64,000 nt of DNA from Angiostrongylus vasorum (Eukaryota; Nematoda; Chromadorea; Rhabditida; Metastrongylidae). The stretch's first letter is position 1. Every line of letters starts with the position of its first letter. This document shows positions 20,421 to 31,465 of the stretch, piece after piece. The notes beneath the pieces are model-generated. The model was not told where the DNA came from, made no database searches, and was given only the letters and a program-made list of their open reading frames with translations. Position numbers and translations under genes: made by a program. The stretch covers positions 62,001 through 126,000 of the forward strand of contig JADANN010000377.1 in the NCBI GenBank assembly GCA_018806985.1. The letters run 5' to 3'.

Positions 20421-22512
20421 TTAATTCGGTTTGAGAACTACATCCGATAGTCCTATACCTTTGGGCAACTGCTCTATTCCCGCTAGCATCTTTTCATGAC
20501 GTTCTTCTGACCATCGTTTGCGTTCGCTACGAGTCCATCGTGAAACAACACCGTCAGCAAGCAGTCGTATCATTACCTAGGAATAATAAAAGAACTATCG
20601 AATTACTCACAACCCTTGTAGCAGAAATACAGTTAAATCAAGACAGAGTCATATTTCTAATTCGGAATAAAAAAAATTGTCCATTTCATACATACATATC
20701 TACATAGATGGCAAATCAGCTAAAAACGGCTAAGATACTAGCTTTAATTTTAGCAACATTATGCAGACTCAACGTGATAGAAAGACTTTCGAAATAATCT
20801 GACCATGAGTTTTAGTGAAAGTGTGACTTGCCATCAAATATGTACTAATTGTAGTGAGGCGTGTTACTAATGTAGCGGATATTTCGCGCAGGGACTTCAC
20901 TACCTCGTGCTCTTTTCTAAGACAGCCAGAAAAATTTACTTCTTCATGATTTCGAAATGGATGTTTCCTCCATACGGCTTCTTTATGTCCAGGTATGTCC
21001 ACGTAAAAAGGCAGAGGTTTCGGCTTTCGAAGTGGATAACGTCCTTCGCCATAAAAGTCGTCCAAGTTCAATCGCTAAAGCAAATTTAACTAATTTCAAA
21101 CTCAAATTTTCTGCTACCTGCAAAAAAAACTTTTTGGCCAGTCTAAAGACGTCATTTCCAAAAACGAACACAAGCACTTTTTTCCATCGCTGTACACACG
21201 CTTTCCAAAGAATTCATAGTATTCAGATAGAAAACTGGATTTAGTATCACTAAAACGTAGCAAACTGATGAATAAATAGAATGAAAAGCATAAACATATA
21301 TGAAAAATAAAAATGAGGTTTTACTTACGTCAATGTCTTCAATGTCATCTTCCCCTTTAAGTGGTGTGAGAACTGGTGATGCGACAACTTGTGGTAGAAA
21401 ATGCCGTGACGGCGACATTTCAACAACGTGAAGACCTTGAGACAGAAACAAGTACTTGGCGAAAGAACCAGTAATTTGAGAGAAACCAGAATAAATATAA
21501 TGTGCCAGCATAAGGTACGAAAAGAATATGAGGATTTGGTATGCCTTCCAGTCATTGTTCATTTATTTATGCCGCTCCTGGAGATCATTCAGTACGAAAA
21601 CGGTCTATATTTTCGCTAGAGCTTGATTTTTCATTAATGAATGGGTTCTGGAGCCTCTATAGCGTAGTTAGAGGTAGGTGCCGCACAAAATTGTCTGGGA
21701 AGATAACAGTGCTGCCTTACTAGATCAGAAGGTCTTCGCATATTATCATGTAGGCCAAGCATGCATTCTATGATTGCGGTACTCAACGGAGTAGAATGCA
21801 TGCTCAAACCGTAAGAGATTGACCAACATTTGCAAAAAAATTTTTTTAAAATAAGAAACTCTCCCAGCGGTTTACCGCCTTATAGCGGCTGGGAGGTGTT
21901 CCTCTATGTTGGATTGCGATGCACAGCGGCGGGGTATTCATGATCCCCAGCAGGACTTCCCAAACTAAGAAGCAGTACGACGTTTCCATCCGGAGGCTTA
22001 ACTGGCAGTAAACCAATCCAAAGAGTCAGTACCATTCTGGTATCACACTAGTCGCACGGCGCTAAATCTCCTTCTGATCGACAAGGGCGGCGACTGCCTA
22101 GGGTAGTGACCACCTGAAGAAGGTTTAGGCTAACCTCTGTTAACCCTCTCCTTTAACCTTCCAATTCAAATCATGATCAAAGGCCTCTTTCATTAATGGA
22201 TCCTTTCTCACTAATACAAATGATGGAATATTTCAATGTGAACAGAGGTAAGCTGTACCTTTACGTTCAGCTAACTGGTGATGCGACTCCTGATTCAAGA
22301 GCCCCGTTACAAAAGCATGAGTTAATGCCAAGTAGTTCTTCGTGGATCCTTCGACCTTCACATATATGTCCTTGATACCAATTGCCTAAACGTTTCTGTT
22401 GCAGCAAAACAATGATATGAAAACAACATCTGCTCTTAATTCTAGTAATGGCATAATATCTGCAAGAGTTGACGGAAGAGATTACAGAGCATGGAGTTCG
22501 GACGTTAATTAC

Positions 22513-22558
<46 letters not shown>

Positions 22559-25500
22559 GTGTCGATAGAAAAACGATGGCCGCCTTTGTTGTTATAAATT
22601 CCAGAAATACAACAAGTCGATGTTTTCACGATGAGCACACACATGGTTGTTACTACATTATCTATTTTCCTACAAAAAATGGAGTTAGGCGGATTTCGCC
22701 TTCCTTAGAGCCTGTAAAGGAAAAGGTTACTGCAATGTCGCGGTTAATAGGAAATCGGAAATGGGAGCCGAATTTATACCAAAGAAGAACGTGATTTAAC
22801 GATGTTCTGAAGCACAATTAATTCATTCCAACGTTTTGAGTTCAAAAGAATAAAGAAAAGATGTGCTATCACTAAATTAATGGAATATTTCAAAAATTGT
22901 GACGTCTCTAACGGTTCTTTTCATCAGAAAAAAAAAACTTGAGGATTCGGAGTGGAGAATAGCACAGTGGTAGTGAAGCCGACGACAAAGAACACGGTGT
23001 TGTTCCGAGCACGCCCTAGGCTCATCGACCCTCCCATCATTCGCAAATCGAGAAATTGGTACCACACGTTGCTGGACCAACTCACTCTCTGCAATCCGAG
23101 TGGTGACGGGAGTGCGCTAGGTCCGGCAATTTCAGGAGCCCTGGTAGAATATGAGCTATATACGAATAGTACTTTAGTAGTACACTTCCATGCACTTTAG
23201 CTAGTAGGAGCCATAGATAACTCATTTTCACTCTTTTCATGTCATTTGAAACGCAGAGACATTGCTAAATTTTCTGTATTCGGTCGATGGCGTCGCAGAA
23301 ATCGATTTCAGACTACGCCTTCGCAAAAAAAAAGCTATTTTCTATACATCATGATTTGCAAAGAACCTTTTTCAATAAATTTTGTTCGCCTCACTCAGCC
23401 TTGCAGGAAGAGATTGTTGTTGACGACGGCAGTAAGAAGAAAGCTCAGCTGGAAAGTACAACAAATAAGGAAGGAATAAGATGCTTTTGCTGCACAGATG
23501 CAAGTATATGACTTCTGTGATTAATCGCTGATTTCTGCACTGAATGAATAAAACTGTTTTGACGCGTTCTCCATGGTAGGTGGTATCCAGTTCACGCCGA
23601 CATGACTCACAAATGAGTCGTACTGCGTTGTGCGAAAAAATTAGGGATCGTAGAGTGTGTCAATACACTGTAGATCACACCTAGTTTTATGTGGCGGTCA
23701 TATGGGACTACATGTAATTTTTGTTTCCCGCTCTTGTTAACGAATAATATGTGATTTATATGTTCCATTCTACCTCAAGGAAGAAAGTGCTAATATGGTT
23801 TACCTGTCTTTATGCCGCTTTGCCGGTAAGAAATGTAATTCACAGTCGCGCGACTCATGCGGGACACCACGTGATTCTGAGACATTTTAGTGGGCTGCGC
23901 TGATTTGGCACATATCTTTTCTATTAACGAGGACGTATCCATACTTGTGTACATGGGTATGTTCTCGTTTACGCGGATTATATTCTTGGAACCAATTCTG
24001 CTAAAAGATTGCAACCAAGTAACATGGAAGTTTTCGGGAGATGGTTAGGAATCGCCTCCAACAAATAACTTCCGCAGTTACTTTGGGAGAGACTGCAAGC
24101 CACCCGAGAATATAGCCAGACCCACGTTCAGAGCTCAGAAAGCTATATGTGGGTATCAAACACTACACACAGTAAAATAAACGGGTTTCATTCCCCTGAC
24201 CTCGGGAAGAGCCCCCCAATACAGTAGCATTGGGTAGGACCAGGCAAAGAGGATAGGGTATTATGTCATCGGACTGGCCGAGACGCCAAACATTCACCGC
24301 CGTCTATGACACCGGAGAAGAATGTTCCCTGGAACATGAGACAGTAGAGGGAGTCGGCAGCGTCGGCATTCTCGTCAACACGAGTTCTGCCATTAACAGC
24401 GGTTTATTGAAACAAATACCAACATTAGTCGGGCGTTTACGGTCTACGAAGTGTGGGTTAGTACCGGCTTCAACAATGTTCGTCATTTATTTACCGATAT
24501 CAGGTCATGACGACGATGAAACGACGAATTAGAAGCGTTCTACGTGGGCATGGCGAAGACCTACAAAGGAAACCATAGGTTTCTTATCGCCATAATAGAT
24601 TTTAACGAGAAGATTGGACTCAGAAGAACATATGGTCAATGTCACATTGCGACCACAGATTAGAATGGAACAAACAGGATGAGCAGTGGTCTGAGTTTAT
24701 CATGACGACTAAGACTGTTCACCGTAACTCGCAGTTCCAGAAGCTCCGCTCTGAAGGCAGAATGTCGGATTCCAACAATGGAAAGTACTACAATGAAATA
24801 AACCGTATCACAGTAAATCGAAGGTTTCGCTTAACCGATCTCGTTGTTGTCTCAAAACTCAGCACGCCACTAAACCATCGCCACATTAGTGCAAGATTTC
24901 ATTTCTCGTGGAAAGGAGAAAAAAAGCCGCTAAATTCAAAACACCTAGTCCAAAAATCTCCATGAATTGACATTTATTCAGTTCACAAGGCGGCTTTTGG
25001 GAAGACGCCGCTTTTTATATCATCGACGAGGAATACGATCGGCTCACTCAGGACGTCCGTCTCCAGAAACTCTCGACCTCATACGCCAGCGTAGAATTTT
25101 TCGAGCTAGAGGCAACCGCCAGTTCACGTCCGAACTTGCAAACAATGCAGACAGGCGATGAAAGAAGAGCTTAATTAAAGAATACTTACTGGAGGACACT
25201 TAGATGGCCTGTCTTCACTGGTTGTGCAGGCTCCAGCATAATTCCCGCTCTATGGAAACTTGCTGGTTCACGCCTTGTGGTTCTCTGGAGTATACAGGAC
25301 AGCTTAGCCAAAAGTTTGGCCAAGGTCGTCGCCACCACAGGCAGTCGCAGCCCATATGGATCAAAGGGAGATTTTCCATCATGCGATTAGTCTGATACCA
25401 AGACGGTGGTGGATCTTTGTATTGGTTTACTCTTAGCTAGCCTTCCTTATGGAAACGCCAGATTACTCCTCAACTGGCGAGATCCAGCTGGTGGGATGAA

Positions 25501-28500
25501 TCCCCCCACTGCACATCGCAGCCCGAAACCCAGGAACACCTCCCAGCCACGATGAGGGTGGTAAACCCTTAAGAGGTAAATAAGGAGTAGCAGCAGTTCT
25601 AGCCGAAGCTGCAGAGGCTGGAGAAGAATTCGCAAGGAGCCACCGAAATTCCACCAACTGTAGAACTAAAATGGTTGTAGGCAAATTGTCAAGATGGAAC
25701 AGTTACAACTTCTAGAAAAGCTATTGAGGAAATCATTCACGATTACTACTCAAATTTTTCAATAGCCACGTAGTGCTACCCTCATATGAATGAAATCCAA
25801 GAGGATCGATATATCGATCCTTCGCTTTCCCCTTCCGAAATCCGACATGCTATTTGGCCGGTGAAGAATCGAACATCACTAACTCCGGACAGGATAAGAT
25901 CTGAACGTCTGAAAAAAGCTTTCAGAAGTCTTCATTAACACATTGGCTCAGCTCTTCACATGTTACCTTCCAAAACGCAAGGTCCCTACTCAGTGGAAGA
26001 TCAGCAGGACCATGTTATTGTTCAAGAAGGGTGACCTACACGATATCGACAACTACCGCCCAATCTGCTTGGTGTCTGTCGTCTACAAACTTTTCACTCG
26101 AGTCATCTTAAACAGGATTAACAGAACACTGGACGAAGGGCAGCCATGTGAGCAAGCAGGGTTTCGAAAAGGATTTAGTACGATGAACCACATCCATGCG
26201 ATAACAAGGCTCATTGAAGTATCGCAGTATAACAAGAGGCAGCACTGCTTCACTTTCATCGATCTAAAGAAAGCGCTTGACTGAGCTGAGATAGAAATAG
26301 CCATAAACCACTGTAGAACCAAGGCGCCCCCAACTCAGTACATAAAGATTCTTCGCGAATTGTATAAAAAACCTGACAACAAAAAACACTACCAACCTAC
26401 AACGATATTAATATCGACGTCAAAAGTATGGTTAAGCAAACCGATACCAACGGGATGCGAACATTGAAATGGAACACAATGAACGGAAAATCGATTGCCG
26501 ACAATTAGACTATTTTCGCTTTGCTGGTGACATCGTTCTTATAGCATCAAATATTAGCCAAGCGAAGCGACCCCGATTTTGATAAAAACCTGTGGAATGA
26601 TTGGTCTTCGACTAAATCTCACAAAAACGATGTTCATGAGGGACAGACTGGTTTCATGTGCCCCATTCATGCTCAAGGGGAAGAAAATCTTCAAATGCTC
26701 CAGTTATGCCTGTCTAGGTCGGGAAATCAACATGTAGAACGACTTAGCTCTAATGTTGAGCAGAAGGAAACGAGCGGTTTGGGAAGCTTTCAAGAGCATA
26801 GAGGATGTAGTGAAGAGAACAAAGAACACCCGACTCCGTGCCCACCTTTTCGACTCCACGATTTTTCCTGCCTTAACCCATGCGTCAGAAACCTGGTCGC
26901 TACGTAATCTGAATGAAATAACACTCAGTTTTATTGGACGCACAAGCAAAGCGACGATGCCAGTAGTATCCCGTATCACGCAATTGAGGGGAAGAAATCC
27001 AAAGCTACGATCTCCCTGAAAGATCAAAGACGCCATTCTATGCGCCAAAAAGTTGAAGATAAGATTAGCAGGCATGTAATGCGTACGAACGACAACCAGT
27101 AGACAACAGCCGTTAGTGAAAGGATTCTTCCACATGTCAAACCTACTGCAGATGAAGACCACCGACCCAAGCGTCGGAGTTCTTCACCAAAACCGCAGAA
27201 GATAGATATGATGCTCACCGACTCCCTAGAGCTCGTAAAACCCAGTGGGCTACCATTGAACGCGAAAGGAGAAGTGGAAGATTCATTGGCACCAGCTCGA
27301 GTTACTCGACGATTAACGGGAGGACAAGTGACAGGTTATGTATAAAATCATGGTAATGCAACTAAGATGATGCTAAGATATTTGCAAAAACTCCGGACCG
27401 TAGGTGTCTGCGGTGGGGGAACGAACGCACTATGGTCCTTTCCGGGTAGTAGCGCACTCACCACCACACCATGCGGGTCCTTCGTTTTGCCTGTCTCTCA
27501 GCTAGTTCTATTGATCGGCACCATCAGCAATCACCCGTCAACGGGACTGATCTAGGGAGCCCAAATCGGCAATGAACCTAGTTAGGCTGAGGCTGAAGTC
27601 GAAATCACAATCTTAACCTTTTTTATTTACTGCCTACTATAATTTTTTAACGGCAGGGTATCATGTGAAATACAACTAAGACGATGCTAAAAAATAAAAT
27701 AACAATGAAGAAACAGTTAAGATTGTGACTTCGACTTCAGCCTCAGCTTAACTAGGTTCGTTGCCGATTTGGGCTCCCTAGATCAGTCCCGTTGACGGGT
27801 GATTGCTGATGGTGCCGATCAATAGAACTAGCTGAGAGACAGGCAAAACGAAGGACCCGCATGGTGTGGTGGTGAGTGCGCACTACCCGGAAAGGACCAT
27901 GGTGCGTTCGTTTCCCCACCGCAGACACCTACGGTCGGAGTTTTGCAAATATCTTAGCATCATCTTAGTTGTATTTCACACGATACCCTGCCGTTAAAAA
28001 TTATAGTAGGCAGTAAATAATAAAAAATGTTAAGGTCGTGGTAATGCACTTGCAAATCCGGGTCACACTAAAAGTCTTGAAGAGGTAGCACATGTAATGA
28101 CTTGCAGTGGACAGATAACTAGATTGTAAGCGTTGTCTTGGAACAGCTCACTCTGCTACTACTTGGTCAGTCTGCTATCGCGTATGCGCATATGGCATCT
28201 CATTACAGTTTGTTACACGCTTCTTATAAAAAAAAGCACTTTGAAAAGTTCGGTAGTTTCAGAATATCATTGAAATGCACAATTTTTTACGGAACGTTTG
28301 TTTCACGAATAGTCCAAAATGTGATATAGATGAGGAATTCATGACCGTTTGGGTTATGACTTACAATGGATTTTTTTTTAAAGAACTGAGTCGATGCAGT
28401 AGACAAAAAAATCCCGAATACTAAACAAAATGAAGATCTAAGTTACAAATACCTGTTGTAAACTCCAAACTTTCGTTCCCTTAATTTGAAAGACCTATGC

Positions 28501-30601
28501 GTGTTTTGCTAGAACAACGACGAACCTCGCAAATTTTAATCAGCCTTGGATGGCATGTCAGTCCAAACCCATGAGGACGACGCTGTGCAAACACCCTCGT
28601 ATTACGGCATTCCGCATAAAAATCCTCAAATAAAAGAAGTGTGATTAAAATTGTAACATAGGACAATATGAAAACCTTGCCATACATGCGTAACATAACT
28701 TCAAACTATGTAACCACGAATTTTTCACATCCGGTTTCCAACACTCTCAAAAAATAGAAAAGATAACCCGCAAAGTTAACCTGGTAAATTGTTCGACCTT
28801 CGAGAAGATCTACATAGAACAGTTTTCTCGCAGCCATATTCATACCATTTACAATCGCTGTCGTCGTTCTGTGAAGTGGTGCCTATGAATTCCAAAACGA
28901 ATTCAAGAAGACATCCAACAAAAAGTAACCTACGATTTCTTAAGACAATATGTTAAAACCAGGAGATTATAAGTTTTACGCCCTGGGTACCCTGATTTTT
29001 CTTTGGACACCACTCAATATTGTAATATATAAAAAGAAAAGGAACTATTAATGAGACCAGACAGAACGCACTTTCCCAACAGCATATCCAGCAAGACCTT
29101 GGCCATTACCAGTTATAACTAGGGCTGCCATGGTGTGTACACGACCAAATACTTTTGTCATGTTGGATGTCCTTTTGATCTGAAAAGTGACTTTCTAAGA
29201 TACATGTTTACCAAGGAGGAGCAACCAGTTAATCATTAAATGTGCTGAAAACAAAAAATTCATAATAAACCATATAGGCAATAAATACACAGGTTCCAAA
29301 AACTACGAGCTTATGAGTGAGTACGGGAAGTAAAAGTAGGGACGTACTTCAAGGCAATATGATTGGAAATCATCAAAAGACACCCCATCAACGGGTGCAG
29401 GGGGGCCAAGCTTCTGTCCCACGAGCTGGGTACCACTGAATCCGCGCTCCATTGGATGCAGCTTCTCACGGAAGCGTCGCTTACCACCACTTCAAAATAA
29501 TTAGTGTTAGACAGCTTTTTAGACCTTAGTCAACATAACACTACATTTAATAGTTTGAAAACTCAAAGAACCTCACCTTTTTTGTTCTTGGAGAATGTTT
29601 CTAACAGAAAGTTGACCCTCTTTAATCTCTTCCTCTGACTGATCAACGATTTTGATGTCAGGATCGTTGGTCGTAAGTGGCGCATTCAGACCAGGAAACT
29701 GTACTTTCATTGGACCTTGAATTGGGGAAATCCGCTGTGCTGTGCAATACGAGAGAAAGTGCTTGAAGAAACAAGCAGAGTGAACAAAGAATACGAAGAA
29801 TTCTGTGTCAAAAAAACTCACTTGATCCAATTCTATAGAAGCGATTCAAAGGCCGAATCGGCTGTCTTGTAGTCATTCTCCCCTTTTTTTGACCAGCTTT
29901 AGAAACACTTGTAATCGTTTTCCACAACTCACCAGATGTTCCTAAGTCATGGTTTCTTTCTTTGATGAAATCAAATATTGAAACCAGAAATGGTGATTCG
30001 GTGCAGTTTTTACATAGTCAGTGGAAGTTTCACAACAACGACTACATAGTTTTGAAGCTATGGATTGGAAATTATGAAGTAATGATTTCGAAACTTCAGT
30101 AGTGGAAGTTACTTTCTGTAGCAAACCCGAATTCAATTCCAGCTCTTATTTCACTGCGCTGTACATTTCCAAGATGATGTGAGTGGCACAGTGGTAGTGG
30201 TATAATCCGGTATAATCCAACATGCCCATGGCGTTGGTTCCCCCCCCCCTTTGAAACAACCAGACCCTCACTAGCGCAGGGTAGGAAACTGGTACAAAGC
30301 TCATCTAGTATTTATCTAGTATAGCCATTTATGGATTCCAAGAGGACTGACTCTATTATTATTCGCCAACCTTCACAAGAAAGATTTACTCAGGTAGAAG
30401 TGTCAAACCAATACACAATTGTAACTACCCTAGTGGACGATAAATGCGAGAAAAGAAATCGAATACAGGAAGCACTGCGACTGCTCAACATGTGATGTCG
30501 TGCCAAATAAAAGAAAACTCCGACCTTTAAAGAAACCTACTTCTCATAAAGAAGTTTACCGTATTGCCACGAATCTGAGTAAACGGTAGCAACGTCGCCA
30601 T
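20421..30601 (-). CDS. mrps-5: Mitochondrial small ribosomal subunit protein uS5m (MRPS5)
   Basis: Structural protein of the mitochondrial small ribosomal subunit. Twelve exons join in phase (minus strand): 30601-30560, 30115-30014, 29927-29822, 29739-29577, 29489-29348, 29179-29072, 28882-28781, 28624-28526, 22385-22259, 21435-21329, 21074-20940, 20576-20421 (TAA), 462 residues. Family signatures: LWKTITSVSKAG; PGLNAPL; the S5 RNA-binding core VFGRVHTMAALVITGNGQG then GYAVGK (exon 6); AARKLFYVDLLEGRTIYQ (exon 7); PHGFGLTCHPRLIKICE (exon 8); AIGIKDIYVKVEGSTKNY and LLNQESHHQLAERKG (exon 9); GLHVVEMS (exon 10). The last two exons give a basic tail ending LSDVVLKPN. Exons 4-12 are secure. Exons 1-3 fit phase but are less sure: exon 3 uses a pyrimidine-poor acceptor (GGTGAG). 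Exon 1 begins MATLLPFTQIRGNT, a plausible mitochondrial targeting start. Intron 8 (22386-28525, 6140 bp) holds most of the transposon load. Confidence 0.93.
21859..22145 (+). repeat. Repeat family E, copy 2 (in mrps-5 intron 9)
   Basis: CTCCCAGCGGTTTACCGCC, GCTGGGAGGTGTTCCTC, TGATCCCCAGCAGGAC, GTTTCCATCCGGAGGC, GTCGCACGGCGCTAAATC, GGTAGTGACCACCTGAAG. The 3' third is lost after GGCTAACCTC. Confidence 0.75.
22511..22558. repeat. (ATT)n microsatellite
   Basis: About 16 uninterrupted ATT units, in mrps-5 intron 8 about 125 bases upstream (in gene orientation) of exon 9. Confidence 0.97.
22950..23115 (+). repeat. tRNA-like SINE head, related to family A
   Basis: GAGAATAGCACAGTGGTAGTG gives a good A box (TAGCACAGTGG); the B box region is degraded (TTGTTCCGAGCACGCCC). 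CTCATCGACCCTCCCATCATTC and AAATTGGTACCACACG correspond to the family A body. The 3' half is absent. Confidence 0.5.
23800..24075 (+). repeat. Repeat family D, copy 1
   Basis: GGCTGCGCTGATTTGGCAC, GGGTATGTTCTCGTTTACGC, GGATTATATTCTTGG, AAGATTGCAACCAAGTAAC, ATGGAAGTTTTCGGGAG, ATCGCCTCCAACAAATAAC align in order with 45985-46170 and, reversed, with 41990-42180. Origin unknown. Confidence 0.55.
24250..27340 (+). mobile_element. RTE-clade non-LTR retrotransposon, near full length, degraded
   Basis: Remnants appear in normal RTE order. Endonuclease, 24260-24960 (EGVGSVGILVNTSSAINS, then EFIMTTKTVHRNSQFQK, NEINRITVNRRFRLTD; the usual DHR has become NHR). Reverse transcriptase, 25700-26560 (FKKGDLHDIDNYRPICL, FRKGFSTMNHIHAITRLIE, FIDLKKALD; the catalytic FADD reads FAGD near 26520). 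C-terminal part, 26740-27230 (RKRAVWEAFKSIEDVVK, LRAHLFDSTIFPALTHASET). Stops and frameshifts are frequent. It lies antisense to mrps-5 in intron 8 and is itself interrupted by a family E copy at about 25205-25585. Confidence 0.88.
25205..25585 (-). repeat. Repeat family E, copy 3, nested in the RTE element
   Basis: Reversed family E: GTTGTGCAGGCTCCAGCATAA, CAAGTTTCC complement, GTCGCCACCACAGGCAGTCG, CCCACTGCACATCGCAGCCC, AACACCTCCCAGCC, GGTAAACC. Before it the RTE frame ends in ANNADRR-like residues, and just after it resumes as AVLAEAAEAGEEFARSH, so family E inserted into an existing RTE copy. Confidence 0.75.
27345..28045. repeat. Large inverted repeat of foldback family B in mrps-5 intron 8
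   Basis: Arms 27360-27617 and 27716-27970 are reverse complements with only scattered differences (258 and 255 bases, about 98 bases between). Each arm carries the tRNA-like segment (GGACCCGCATGGTGTGGTGG on the right arm). The spacer is an extra outer tail (TTTATTTACTGCCTACTATA), which pairs again with the tail after the right arm (28000-28025). The low divergence suggests a recent event or gene conversion. The transcript would fold into a long double-stranded hairpin inside the mrps-5 primary RNA. Confidence 0.9.
28046..28480 (-). other. mrps-5: mrps-5 intron 8, 5' part
   Basis: Unique-looking AT-rich sequence; no repeat or exon recognised. Confidence 0.5.
30180..30310 (+). repeat. tRNA-like SINE head, related to family A
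   Basis: GAGTGGCACAGTGGTAGTGG fits an A box (TGGCACAGTGG); GGCGTTGGTTCCCCCC is a possible B box remnant; GGGTAGGAAACTGGTACAAAG recalls the family body. Located in mrps-5 intron 1. Confidence 0.5.
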
Positions 30602-30645
30602 GCTTTCTAGATCTAAAATTTTTAGATCTTCTAGATAATCGAACT

Positions 30646-30660
30646 CTAAAAAAAAACCAC
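30646..30660 (-). promoter_or_regulatory. mrps-5: Probable trans-splice acceptor of mrps-5
   Basis: On the minus strand GTGGTTTTTTTTTAG is a near-ideal nematode acceptor 44 bases before the mrps-5 ATG, with no donor upstream that would make it a cis-spliced exon. This supports a spliced-leader-capped 5' end. Confidence 0.6.
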
Positions 30661-31465
30661 GAGTGATATTGATGTCTGGAAAGCAGAAAAAAGATTTCAC
30701 AAAACAAAGTGGCCGAAAAAATGGCTATACGTACGTAAACGGTGAACTTGTTTACACAAACAATTTATTTTCATATCACTAACTTCAACAACTGGGAACA
30801 TTGACCGTAACCGTATAAAGACAGCTCTTAGAGCATCATTAAGAGCATTAGCATTGAACAAACAAAAACAGCAGGAACAGTAATATCACAGCTTGATATC
30901 CATAAGACGGCAACGACTATCAAATTGTTTCGTTTACTTTAAGAAGAGAAAAAATCGAATGAGAGCACAAGTAAAGATTAAAGATGAGTCCGGCATTAAG
31001 ACACATGTTAAATTCTTTCCATTAATCACGTTATATTAAAAAATGAACTTCAAGTGATATTCTAAATAGACTAAACGATATGATTTTGGTCTCTGAAGAT
31101 GAAGATGCAGAGAAAATAGATTATCCTACCTATGAATGTCCACAGCTAATGAAAACGTCTGTGTAATGTCATCATAAGAAAGAATAAACTGAACAGAATC
31201 TTTGCGTGTTCTGACGGTACGAACTCAGACACTTTCATGACAATCGACTAATCACTACTACTAGTAGTTCCACGACAAGAAAGACTATAATCAGTCCTTC
31301 CAAAGGTTCATAAACATGAAAATGACGCGCAAGTAAACCACCTTTGAGCACCACCTTAAATTTGCCCCCACAAAGTGTCGTTGACAAACAAGACGAAATG
31401 ACAAAAATACCCAATCACATACCTAAGAAAAAAGAAAACCTTTTTGAACAAATTAAATACCATTT
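30661..31465 (-). other. sel-1 to mrps-5 intercistronic region / sel-1 3' UTR
   Basis: About 0.8 kb without an open exon. On the minus strand AATAAA occurs at about 30768-30773, about 120 bases upstream of the mrps-5 acceptor, and may be the sel-1 poly(A) signal. The pattern poly(A) signal, short gap, trans-splice acceptor, next gene is typical of a nematode operon junction. Confidence 0.5.

Noticed and set aside
23287..23511. 74-codon plus-strand frame in mrps-5 intron 8 with an acceptor (CCTTGCAG) and a Lys/Glu-rich part EEIVVDDGSKKKAQLEST
   Set aside because: No partner exon in phase, no recognised domain, and it stops seven bases after a weak donor. It lies in a repeat-filled intron.
29573..29830. 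85-codon minus frame beginning MDQVSFFDTEFFVFF
   Set aside because: Its first half is mrps-5 intron 3 sequence; only 29739-29577 is exon.
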